Source: Palsa-504 sp963800415
GTDB taxonomy: Bacteria > Actinomycetota > Actinomycetes > Streptosporangiales > Streptosporangiaceae
Assembly: GCA_963800415.1 (NCBI GenBank)
Contig: CAWDBS010000061.1
Location: 255,512-319,511 of the forward strand
DNA: 64,000 nucleotides
Direction: 5' to 3'
This document shows positions 52,428 to 60,541 of the stretch, piece by piece. Each line of letters starts with the position of its first letter. Position 1 is the stretch's first letter. A program made the position numbers and the translations under genes. Below the pieces are notes generated by a model that was not told the DNA's origin, did no database searches, and was given only the letters and a program-made list of their open reading frames with translations.

Positions 52428-53810
52428 TCAGCTCTGAGCTTCGCGGGCCAGCTCACCGAGCAGGATTGCCTCATTGAGGCAGCAGTTCCTGAGTTCGGCG
52501 AGATGTACGCTCTCGTTCTCGCTGTGCGCCCGGCTCTCCGGGTCCGCGACCCCGGTGAGCAGCAATTCCGCACCCGGGAAAGTGCCGGCTAGCGCGGCCA
52601 CCAGCGGAAGTCCGCCGCCGCTGCCGGCATTCACCGGGGCGCATCCCCAGGTATGGGAACATGCTTGGCGAAAGGCGTCAAAAGCCCCGCCGGACGCGTC
52701 GATCAGGTGCGGGGCGCCCTCATTCGAGAAGCGGACCGTCACCTCTGCTCCCCATGGCGCCCGGACCTGGCTGAGGAGATGTTCTTCGATGGCGGCCTTG
52801 GCCTCGGCCGTGTCGTCGCCCGGCGCCAGCCGGACGCTAATCTTCGCGCGCGCGACAGGAACCAGTTTGTTCGCCGCCCCGGCGGTGGGCGGTGCGTCAA
52901 TTCCGAGGACTGCCACGGCCGGGCGGCCCCAAAGGCGGTGGGCCAACGTGCCGGTGCCCATGAGGGAAACGCCGGGCCGGACCCTGGCGAACCGGCGGAT
53001 GTCCGCCTCGCGGACCTCAATGTCGTATGGCGGTCCTGAATTCAATCCTTCGATCGCGACGTTCCCCCGGTCGTCGTGCAACGAGGCGATCAGCCGGGAC
53101 AGTGCCGTCAGGGCCTCGGGAACGGGGCCGCCGTAAACACCACTGTGAACTGCGTGGTCCAGGGTACGGACTTCGAGGATGAAGTCGACAATGCCCCGCA
53201 GCGAAGTCGTAGAGCCGGCGTGCCGAGCGTCCAGTTAGAGCAATCGGCCAGCACGATGACGTCCGCCCGCAGCAGATCTGAATGTTCCCGCAGGAAGTCG
53301 CCGATATTCGGGGATGCAATTTCTTCCTCACCCTCGATGAACACCGATATGGTTACTGGCGGCGCGCCTTCCCAAGCCAGCAACGTGGCGGCGTGCGCAG
53401 CGATTCCGGCTTTATCGTCGGCGGTACCACGGCCGAAAGCGGCCATCGCGTTCGGTCGCCTCGAATGGCTTCGAGGCCCACAGATCCCCCGACCCGGGTG
53501 GCTGGACATCGTGATGCGCATAAAGCAGGACTGTGGGAGATCCGACCGGCCCGGGCGTCTGACCGAATACCGCCGGATGCGCGCCGTCTACCTCGAGCAG
53601 GCGGACACCCTTAAGGCCCGACCGTTCCAGCCATGCACCGGCCTCTTCGGCGGACCGGCGTACCTCATCGGGGTTGTAGGCTTCGTAGCCTGCCACGCTT
53701 ACCGATGGTATGGATACGAGGTGTTCCAATCCTGCCCGAACGTCTCCGAATACCGACTCCACTGCCTGGCGGATATCCTCCGGGCTGGAACTACCGCGAG
53801 CCGTCGGCAC
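52428..53810 (-). pseudogene. M20-family metallopeptidase (dipeptidase-like), two frameshifts
   Basis: Pieces in three frames give one M20 protein of about 455 residues: GTG 53810 start, SAEEAGAWLERSGL, VLLYAHHDVQPPGSGDLW (metal His and Asp), GRGTADDKAGIAAHAATLLA, ISVFIEGEEEIASPNIGDFL (catalytic Glu pair), then after a shift near 53205 RTLDHAVHSGVYGGPVPEAL and the C-terminal HSENESVHLAELRNC with a metal His. Frame breaks lie near 53420 and 53205. If they are errors the gene is functional; it would cleave dipeptides or N-acyl amino acids. Same strand as the dioxygenase upstream. Confidence 0.75.
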
Positions 53811-54084
53811 CAGCAGCGCTCCCGTCGCCCGGCGTCAATCCCTGGCCAAGTCCGCACCCGTATTCAGTTTCATTTCCCACCATCCTTGCACCATACGGAC
53901 ACAAGGCTCGTCAATCAATGGGCGGACAGTGTGAGTCTGCTCGCCCGGCCAGCGCTCACAGTGATCGCCTGAACCGCAGGCATCGGAAATACCGATCAAA
54001 TCACCCGTAACAACTGTTTCGGGAGTTCTGATGTCCATCAGGAAACTAAAAGTTTCGCATGACGAAAGATCGTCTGCGGGGACA

Positions 54085-54825
54085 CTAGGAAGCTGGCTGA
54101 CGCTTCAGGTAGGTCGCCGGAAAATCGACGGTGCACACCAGAACGTCACGCGTGGCCAGGCCGCCGGGCGGAGGAATGAGCGGAGTAGCACCATGCTTAA
54201 ACTTGCTGTCCTCGAAAATCAGCAGGTCGCCCGCGTTCAGTTGCTTCCTGAGCACCTGCTCGCCGACTTCCTCGGCACCCATCTCTTGCTCATCATATTT
54301 ATACAGATAAGACTCAGCGCCGTCCCCTTCCCGACCGAGGACATAGAGGATAATAAACTCCTCCTCGTCCTGATGCGGCTTCGACACGACGTCGGTATGC
54401 GTCCGGAACAGATTGACCCCGAATGTGCCTCTCTGCTGCCGCCGGTCTTCGGGAACGAGGCTAAGAAATGTCTCGATGAGGTCCCTGGCCTGCCGGTCCT
54501 GAAGCAGTTCGATACGCTTGTGGATGCGCTCTCCCTTAATTTCGGAGCGATTCCAGATGGCTATGGACTTGTATTCTTCAAGGGTCAGTTCGCCGTCGAT
54601 CCACTCGTACAGGATGACGTCCCTCGCCCGCTCGCGATCATGCGGCCGGTCACCTTCGTCATGCCTGAGCTGGCCGCCGTCGAAGTAGGTCCCCTGAAGG
54701 TTCTTCGCGCACTTGACAGGGAGGCCGATGTCCCATTCGGTAGTCAGGGCGTAGCCATCATCAGCTATTTTCCTATGCACTCTGCGTAGCTCTGAGACTG
54801 GAGTCGGATCTGATTCATCGGCCAT
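54085..54825 (-). CDS. 2OG-Fe(II) dioxygenase (PF10014/isoleucine-dioxygenase type)
   Basis: 246 residues. The jelly-roll core shows TFGVNLFRTHTDVVSKPHQD with the HxD pair, EEEFIILYVLGREGDGAESY, LNAGDLLIFEDSKFKHGATP with the second histidine and RDVLVCTVDFPATYL with the 2-oxoglutarate Arg. That pattern matches the PF10014 family, whose known members hydroxylate free amino acids. The N-terminal 75 residues have FDGGQLRHDEGDRPHD. A regulator lies 150 bases upstream and an M20 peptidase downstream, all on the minus strand. Codon use is AT-richer than neighbours, suggesting transfer. Confidence 0.75.
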   Translation of the reverse strand: MADESDPTPVSELRRVHRKIADDGYALTTEWDIGLPVKCAKNLQGTYFDGGQLRHDEGDRPHDRERARDVILYEWIDGELTLEEYKSIAIWNRSEIKGERIHKRIELLQDRQARDLIETFLSLVPEDRRQQRGTFGVNLFRTHTDVVSKPHQDEEEFIILYVLGREGDGAESYLYKYDEQEMGAEEVGEQVLRKQLNAGDLLIFEDSKFKHGATPLIPPPGGLATRDVLVCTVDFPATYLKRQPAS

Positions 54826-54975
54826 TTTGTACGCTCGCTTGGCTAGGGAGAGATCCCGCTTTACGGGTGGTAGCTAGCCTGGAAGGCTAAGGAAAACTCT
54901 AGCGTTCCCGCTATCCTCTTGCTGCCAAGACACTCAAATTTATGTCACATTCTCATTGCAGCCGAGACGAGGCCG

Positions 54976-55899
54976 CTAGCTGGCCAGACGTCGCGATAGT
55001 GACAGCTCGCCTAAGGAAGCTGACAGGCTGCGCCGAATGCTCCGGATGAGCGCCACGGAATCCTTCTCGCTCAGTGCGGAAGCGACCAGGTTCTCATGCG
55101 CTTTTTTATACTCGGCTACCCGGACCGGGTCGTCGATCGTCCAGAAGCCGGCTGGTGTTTCGATCTGAACCAGGTCCTGCTCCAGATCCTCTGGATCCTG
55201 ATACTCGAAATATGCCCACATGCACGTCACGGTGAACACCGGCTTGGCCGAGAAGGGAAAAACGTACAAGCCGACATTGTCCTGGCGTGCCCGGACCAAA
55301 AGTTCGTCCAGCTGATCGCGCAGGATATCCGGCGAGCCGACAATCTGCCTGAGCGTGCATTCGTGGGTCACCGCGACGAGCTTCAGCGGATCGAGTCCTT
55401 CGCGGTGCTCCAGGGCCTCTTTGCGCTTGCGCCGGATGTCCATGAGCTCACCGATCTGGTCCTCAGGCCGGCGTTCCATGTCCCGGTACACGGCCTCTGT
55501 GTAAGCGTCGGTTTGCAGCAGTGCCGGCACGAACGGGAGGGTGTAGACCCGCTCCACTGCGGATTCTGCCTCGTAAGCCAAATGGGCGTCGAGCCGAAGC
55601 CGACCCTGCAGGATCTCATCATCAAAGTCGGTCCACCAGCCCGGAACTTCCGCTGCTTTCACCCACCGCTCAAGCTGGCCGGCCTGCGAAGTCCCCTCTT
55701 TCCCGTAGAAGCGGATCAAGTCCCGTACGTCGCGGAGCCGGGGCCTACCTTCGGCGTTCTCAAGACGCGAAAGCTTGGACGTGGAGATGAGCGTCACTTC
55801 GGACACTTCAGTGAGGCTCTTTCCGGACTTGTGGCGCCACTGTCTCAGGGTCGTGGCTATGCGTCGCCGGGGACCGAGGGGGCCGCTCACCGGTGGCAT
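54976..55899 (-). CDS. XRE-family regulator with DUF5753 domain
   Basis: 307 residues. The XRE helix-turn-helix is residues 12-70 (IATTLRQWRHKSGKSLTEVS, LISTSKLSRLENAEGRP). The DUF5753 domain follows (WWTDFDDEILQGRLRLDAHL, PFVPALLQTDAYTEAVYRDM, EALEHREGLDPLKLVAVTHE, ALLRQI-like CTLRQIVGS, VFTVTCMWAYFEYQDPEDLE). Such proteins are abundant actinomycete regulators, often paired with DUF397 genes; no DUF397 gene is next to it. It may control the oxygenase downstream. Confidence 0.88.
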   Translation of the reverse strand: MPPVSGPLGPRRRIATTLRQWRHKSGKSLTEVSEVTLISTSKLSRLENAEGRPRLRDVRDLIRFYGKEGTSQAGQLERWVKAAEVPGWWTDFDDEILQGRLRLDAHLAYEAESAVERVYTLPFVPALLQTDAYTEAVYRDMERRPEDQIGELMDIRRKRKEALEHREGLDPLKLVAVTHECTLRQIVGSPDILRDQLDELLVRARQDNVGLYVFPFSAKPVFTVTCMWAYFEYQDPEDLEQDLVQIETPAGFWTIDDPVRVAEYKKAHENLVASALSEKDSVALIRSIRRSLSASLGELSLSRRLAS

Positions 55900-56130
55900 G
55901 GGTCAGCGCCTAGCCGGGACGCCGTGAGTGCGAACCCGCATCACCGCTAACCGTGTCCAGGTGTCCCGCAAGGCACAACCGCGGCGCCTCATGGGCAAGC
56001 CGTCGACGATGCGCGACCCCGGATGAAGAGCCGCGTCCATGTAGTAGCGCACCTGGGGAGTCTAGCGCCGGGCAACCCGTAATGCAAGCCTGTTTGAAGG
56101 AAGTCTCAAATGGGAATCCCAAAAACGAGG

Positions 56131-56151
56131 TTTGCAATACAGAGTTGCAAA
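56131..56151 (+). promoter_or_regulatory. inverted repeat upstream of the OmpA-like lipoprotein gene
   Basis: TTTGCAA-TACAGAG-TTGCAAA, a perfect inverted repeat with seven-base arms, lies 11 bases before ATG 56163. Each arm itself contains the palindrome TTGCAA. The local sequence is unusually AT-rich. It is a likely operator or anti-terminator-type site for the two-gene unit; the binding protein is unknown. Confidence 0.55.
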
Positions 56152-56162
56152 GTGGGCGTCTC

Positions 56163-57479
56163 ATGAGGATCATCCGCTTCTGGTCTCCGCTACGTCGTCC
56201 CGTTGAGCCGACGCAGGGCGGCTGCCCAGCCGTACACCGGGTGGACCCCCAGAAATCTACTCTGGTCCGGTCCGCCTCCGCTGGGATTCAGCGCCGAGTC
56301 CCCTCCTTCTTCCGCGGCACCACCGGCCTGTCCCGCGCCGTCGCGGCCGGGCTGGCCGCGGGCACGGCCCTGCTGGTCGTGGCGGGCTGCACGAATGCCG
56401 TCTCCAAGGCTGACGTGGCCGATGTGATTGTCATCGCGGCCACGGCGACCGCGAACGAACCAGCCCCCGCCCTGTCCTCGGCTAACGTCGCGCTACTGCA
56501 AGCGACCGGCGAGTCGAGCACGTCCGCGGTCGCGTTCGTCGTCAATCCGGCCAACGGCCAGGCCGCCCAGCTTGGGCTTACCCCCCGCCGGTCCGACGGG
56601 CAGGTCGAGTACGGCCCGCGGCGGCCCCAGCTCCTGGCTCAGAACCTCTCGCGCATCGAGTCGCACCTCAGCAACGAGGCCGCTACCGGGCCCTTTGATC
56701 TGCTGAATACGATGCTCGCTGCCTCACGCGTCTCGGCACCTCCGGCCACGATGCTGCTCCTGACCTCAGGGGTGACGACCAGCGGGGGGTTCGACCTCCG
56801 GCAGGTCGGCTGGGCCGAGCCGCCGGTCAGCGCGGCCGCGACCCTGAAGCGGCGCGGCCTGCTGCCTGACCTCGCGGGGTGGACGGTCATCTTCAGCGGC
56901 CTGGCCGAGACAGCCGGGCGTCAGCCCGCCCTACCGCTGCCCCAGCAAACCACTCTGGCGTCCTACTGGCTGGCCATCTGTCACGCGGCGGGCGCCGCCG
57001 CGTGTCGCGTCGATGACAGCCCCCGGCCGGCCCGTGGCTCGTACAGCACGGTGCCGGTGCCCGTCGTCCCGGTTCCGGCCGTGCACAGCATCACCGGGCC
57101 ACACGGGCAGCAGCAGTCGGTAGTCCCGGCGGACCTTCTATTCGCGTTCGACAGCGCCACGTTGCTTCCGGGCGCTGACCGGTACCTGGCCCCGATCGCC
57201 GCCCGGGCCAGCACCGGGAGTTACTCAGTATCGATCACCGGGCAGGCGTCTCCCGACGGCGGGACCGCCTCCTACAATCTCCGGCTCTCAGCGTTGCGGG
57301 CCCAGGCGGTACAACGCCGCCTTATCGCGCTAGGCCTGGCGGCCCACCGGATCGCCCAGGTCCAAGGGATCGGTACCGCAGGCGAATCCTGCGTTGCCCA
57401 CGGCGTGCTGGACGAGAGTAAATGCGCCCAGCTCCGCCGCGTCGTGATCACGCTTTCCCCCGCCACCGCTGCCTCGTAA
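56163..57479 (+). CDS. OmpA-family lipoprotein
   Basis: 438 residues from ATG 56163; an in-frame GTG at 56241 would give a more usual signal length. The export signal ends in the lipobox LLVVAGC (Cys near residue 80). The middle (residues 90-290) has a vWA-like or Rossmann feel (AVAFVVNPANGQ, TMLLLTSGVTTSGGFDLRQV) but no confirmed domain. The C-terminal OmpA domain reads VVPADLLFAFDSATLLPGAD, ITGQASPDGGTASYNLRLSA and AQAVQRRLIALGLAAHRIAQ, as in peptidoglycan-binding proteins. It is coupled to a membrane-protein gene 10 bases downstream. Confidence 0.75.
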   Translation: MRIIRFWSPLRRPVEPTQGGCPAVHRVDPQKSTLVRSASAGIQRRVPSFFRGTTGLSRAVAAGLAAGTALLVVAGCTNAVSKADVADVIVIAATATANEPAPALSSANVALLQATGESSTSAVAFVVNPANGQAAQLGLTPRRSDGQVEYGPRRPQLLAQNLSRIESHLSNEAATGPFDLLNTMLAASRVSAPPATMLLLTSGVTTSGGFDLRQVGWAEPPVSAAATLKRRGLLPDLAGWTVIFSGLAETAGRQPALPLPQQTTLASYWLAICHAAGAAACRVDDSPRPARGSYSTVPVPVVPVPAVHSITGPHGQQQSVVPADLLFAFDSATLLPGADRYLAPIAARASTGSYSVSITGQASPDGGTASYNLRLSALRAQAVQRRLIALGLAAHRIAQVQGIGTAGESCVAHGVLDESKCAQLRRVVITLSPATAAS

Positions 57480-57489
57480 CCCGAGGAGG

Positions 57490-58929
57490 ATGGAGCATCC
57501 CATGGGATCACCCTGCCCGGCCGGACAACAACAACCACCACCCCCCGACGCCTCGTCTGACTTCACCATTGTCAGGTCCGCCGGGGCCGAACCGTCATCG
57601 CCGGACACCGCAGAGCCGGTTCGCCGCGACCTTGACCTGGCCGAGGCCGATCAGGTTGCCCGCCGCCGCCCGCGCAGCCTCATGCTGCTGACCCGGTACC
57701 GGATCAGCGTCCGGAGGCGGCCGCGGATGGCCCGCCGCGCCGTCCGGGCTCTGGTCGCTGAGCAGGACGGCATCGGCGGGCTCCGCGACCCCGTACGAGC
57801 CACCCACGGCGAGGTCGTCGTGCACCGCATCGCCCGGCGAAAGGCGGGCGGCGTCCTTCATTCGACCTTCCAGCGGCTGAGCTGGCTGCTCAGGCGGACC
57901 GATCGCCTTCGGGCCAGGAAGGCGACGCTGCACGCGCGGATCAGCTTGATCCCGCACGAGCACGTCCCGCATCCCTACGGAGGCCATCGCACGGTCGAGC
58001 AGACACAGGCCGACCGGAACGCCTTGGCGACCCGGGTGGACGCCGAGCGAGCCAGGAACTCCCGCAAGCATGAACGCCTGCCTCGCTGGTTTCGCCAGCT
58101 TCCGCGGCTAGTACTGGTGTTCGACTTCCTGCTGCTTCTCTACTTCTTGTCCGGCATCACCAACGTTAACTGGGGCGATCCGGAATCATCGCAACTGGCG
58201 TTCGCGGTCGCCCTCGCGGCGATGATCACGGTCGTTTCCTACGGCTGTTTCGCTTTCGCCGGTGACCGCCTGCGGGCCCACAAGGATCACGCGGGCCGGA
58301 TTCCCCTGGGCAGCCTGGACTGGCTCACCAGGGTGCTTATCGTCGCCTGCACCATCGGCATCGGTGTTCTCGGGTTTCTCATGTTCTCCCGGATGTGGTC
58401 GGAGGTCCTGATCGCCCTGGGTAATGGGGCCACCACCACGGCGATCAGCGTGGCCGCCGCGGTCACCGCGGTGAGCGTTCTCGCGAACGTAATGGTCATC
58501 TCGGTGCATGCCCTGGATGGCTCTCAGGAGACCGACCAGCTCGATGCGTTTGGCGCCGCGGTTCGGCGCCCGCTCGTCCGGGCCGACCGGATGCGGCGGC
58601 GTGCCGCCCGACTCGAACACCGCATCGCGGTCCGTGTCCGGAAGGCCCAGCGGGTCATGGCGGGTGGCGAGGCCAGAGCCGAGCGGCCGTCGGCGATAGC
58701 CGATGAGGTTGTCACCAACGCCCGCGCCATCCATCAGGGCGCTGGCATCCTGAGCCCCGTCACGGTCCCCTCGGGTCGAGGCTCGGCCGAGCACGGCCTG
58801 CCGGACACGGGCCTCGCAGCGGCCGCACGGGCGGTGCGGCTCGTGCTCAGCCAATCGGAGACGGAGCTTTTCGCGAACCCCGCATTCATCCATCCGGTGC
58901 CCGGCCCGCGGCCCGCGTCCGAGCCCTGA
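57490..58929 (+). CDS. four-helix membrane protein partner of the OmpA-like lipoprotein
   Basis: 479 residues from ATG 57490, or 475 from ATG 57502 (AGGAGG at 57484-57489 is too close to the first and somewhat far from the second). A basic cytoplasmic N-terminal region (about residues 50-200) precedes four membrane segments: LVLVFDFLLLLYFLSGI, LAFAVALAAMITVVSYGCFA, VLIVACTIGIGVLGFLMF and ISVAAAVTAVSVLANVMVIS. The C-terminus is soluble and Arg-rich. I do not recognise the family. Ten bases separate it from the lipoprotein stop, so the two form an operon. Confidence 0.65.
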   Translation: MEHPMGSPCPAGQQQPPPPDASSDFTIVRSAGAEPSSPDTAEPVRRDLDLAEADQVARRRPRSLMLLTRYRISVRRRPRMARRAVRALVAEQDGIGGLRDPVRATHGEVVVHRIARRKAGGVLHSTFQRLSWLLRRTDRLRARKATLHARISLIPHEHVPHPYGGHRTVEQTQADRNALATRVDAERARNSRKHERLPRWFRQLPRLVLVFDFLLLLYFLSGITNVNWGDPESSQLAFAVALAAMITVVSYGCFAFAGDRLRAHKDHAGRIPLGSLDWLTRVLIVACTIGIGVLGFLMFSRMWSEVLIALGNGATTTAISVAAAVTAVSVLANVMVISVHALDGSQETDQLDAFGAAVRRPLVRADRMRRRAARLEHRIAVRVRKAQRVMAGGEARAERPSAIADEVVTNARAIHQGAGILSPVTVPSGRGSAEHGLPDTGLAAAARAVRLVLSQSETELFANPAFIHPVPGPRPASEP

Positions 58930-58973
58930 CCGGGCGCGGTCAGCCCGGGCAGCGGTCATCTCTCCCAGCGGTC

Positions 58974-59042
58974 ACGGCGTCACCACGCGGCCCTTTCCGA
59001 CCACGGTGACGCCACCGCCGGACACCACAACCCGCGGTCGCG
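58974..59042. repeat. glgC 3'-end duplicate
   Basis: This 69-bp block (from ACGGCGTCACCACGCGGCCC) repeats the last codons of glgC at 59269-59338, with one gap and several substitutions. On the minus strand it would read VSGGGVTVVGKGRVVTP. It flanks the DUF1918 gene on the other side, so that gene lies between two copies of the glgC tail. Confidence 0.75.
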
Positions 59043-59234
59043 CTAGCCCGACGCCGGGTGCTCGATCACCGCATCGGGTCCGGGAAAGATCAGCCGGGTC
59101 GGGCCGTCGTCGAACTTCACCAGGTAGGGCGGTTCTCCCTCGGTGCCGTGCACCTCGACGATCTCGCCATTCTTGTCCGGGTGCCCGACAGCATTGCCGT
59201 GAATGCAGATACGGTCGCCGATGCTTGCCTGCAT
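59043..59234 (-). CDS. DUF1918 domain protein
   Basis: 63 residues, MQASIGDRICIHGNAVGHPD then GEIVEVHGTEGEPPYLVKFD and HPASG, a full DUF1918 (SH3-like small protein). The function is unknown; the family is actinobacterial, often beside central-metabolism genes. Start ATG 59234 has GGAGA upstream (forward TCTCC near 59242). It sits between duplicated glgC ends. Confidence 0.88.
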   Translation of the reverse strand: MQASIGDRICIHGNAVGHPDKNGEIVEVHGTEGEPPYLVKFDDGPTRLIFPGPDAVIEHPASG

Positions 59235-59266
59235 ATCAGATCTCCTCTCCGCGCTGAGAGCCGTGC

Positions 59267-60505
59267 CTACGGCGTCACCACGCGGCCCTTACCCACCACG
59301 GTGACACCGCCCTCGGATACCACGAACCCGCGATCCCGGTCCCGGTCCTTGTCCACCCCCACCGCGGCCTTCTCCATCACTACCACGTTCTTGTCCAGGA
59401 TCGCGTTCCGCACCACCGCACGCCGCCCGACCTGTGCGTTGTGCAGCAGCACGGACCGCTCGACGGTGGCCCAGCTGTTCACCCGGACCCCCGGGGACAG
59501 CACCGATCCCCGCACCAGCCCGCCGGAGACGATGACTCCGTTGCTGACCACGCTGTCGACCGCCCGGCCCACCCGGTTGCCGTCCTCATGCACGAACTTG
59601 GCCGGCGGCTGCGATGGCACGGAGGTCAGGATCGGCCACTGGTCGTTGTAGAGGTTGAACACCGGCTGCACCGCGCACAGGTCCATGTGCGCGTCGTAGT
59701 AGGAGTCGATCGTCCCCACTTCCCGCCAGTACCCCACGTCACGCCCGTCTGCCCCGGGCACCTTGTTCTGCAGGAAGTCGTAGGCATGTGCGGCGCCCTC
59801 CCGCGCCAGCATCGGGATGATGTCACCGCCGATGCTGTGCCCGCTGCTGTCGTCCGCCGCGTCCTGATGCAGGGCCGCCACCAGCACCTCGCGGTCGAAC
59901 ACGTAGTTGCCCATGGACGCGAACGCCTGGTCCGGCCGCCCCGGCAGGCCCGGCGGATCGGACGGCTTCTCCGCGAACGCCTCGATCACGTGGGTGTCTG
60001 CCGCCGTCTGCACGACGCCGAAGGACGCCGCCGACCCCCGGGGCACCGGGATCGCCGCGACCGTGACCCCCGCGCCCCAGGCCAGGTGCGCCTCGATCAT
60101 CTGCGCCGGGTCCATCCGGTACACGTGATCGGCCCCGAAGACGACCACGAGGTCGGGCCGCTCGCTGTGGATGAGGTTCAGCGACTGATAGATCGCGTCC
60201 GCCGAGCCGGTCTGCCACCGCGGGCCGAGCCGCTGCTGGGCGGGCACCGGCGCCACGTAGTTGCCCAGCAGGCTGTTCAGCCGCCAGGTGGTGGTGATGT
60301 GCCGGTCCAGGCTGTGGCTCTTGTACTGGGTGAGCACGCAGATCCGGAAGATGCCCCCGTTGGCCAGGTTGGACAGCGCGAAATCCACCAGCCGGTACAG
60401 CCCGCCGAACGGAACCGCCGATTTCGCCCGGTCATCGGTTAGGGGCGCCAGCCGCTTGCCCGCCGCTCCCGCGAGGACGAGGCCTAGAATCCGCTGAGTG
60501 GCCAT
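59267..60505 (-). CDS. glgC: glucose-1-phosphate adenylyltransferase
   Basis: 412 residues. The nucleotidyltransferase start ILGLVLAGAAGKRLAPLTDD, RAKSAVPFGGLYRLVDFALS, the GTGTADAV-equivalent WQTGSADAIYQSLNLI, the catalytic VVFGADHVYRMDP, YWREVGTIDSYYDAHMDL and the C-terminal left-handed helix repeats (SVVSNGVIVSGGLVRGSVLS) are all present. It makes ADP-glucose for glycogen and alpha-glucan synthesis. ATG 60505; intact. Genes up- and downstream run in the same direction. Confidence 0.95.
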   Translation of the reverse strand: MATQRILGLVLAGAAGKRLAPLTDDRAKSAVPFGGLYRLVDFALSNLANGGIFRICVLTQYKSHSLDRHITTTWRLNSLLGNYVAPVPAQQRLGPRWQTGSADAIYQSLNLIHSERPDLVVVFGADHVYRMDPAQMIEAHLAWGAGVTVAAIPVPRGSAASFGVVQTAADTHVIEAFAEKPSDPPGLPGRPDQAFASMGNYVFDREVLVAALHQDAADDSSGHSIGGDIIPMLAREGAAHAYDFLQNKVPGADGRDVGYWREVGTIDSYYDAHMDLCAVQPVFNLYNDQWPILTSVPSQPPAKFVHEDGNRVGRAVDSVVSNGVIVSGGLVRGSVLSPGVRVNSWATVERSVLLHNAQVGRRAVVRNAILDKNVVVMEKAAVGVDKDRDRDRGFVVSEGGVTVVGKGRVVTP

Positions 60506-60541
60506 CAGCGCTCACCTTAGCCCGAGGCACCGAGAGGCGTC

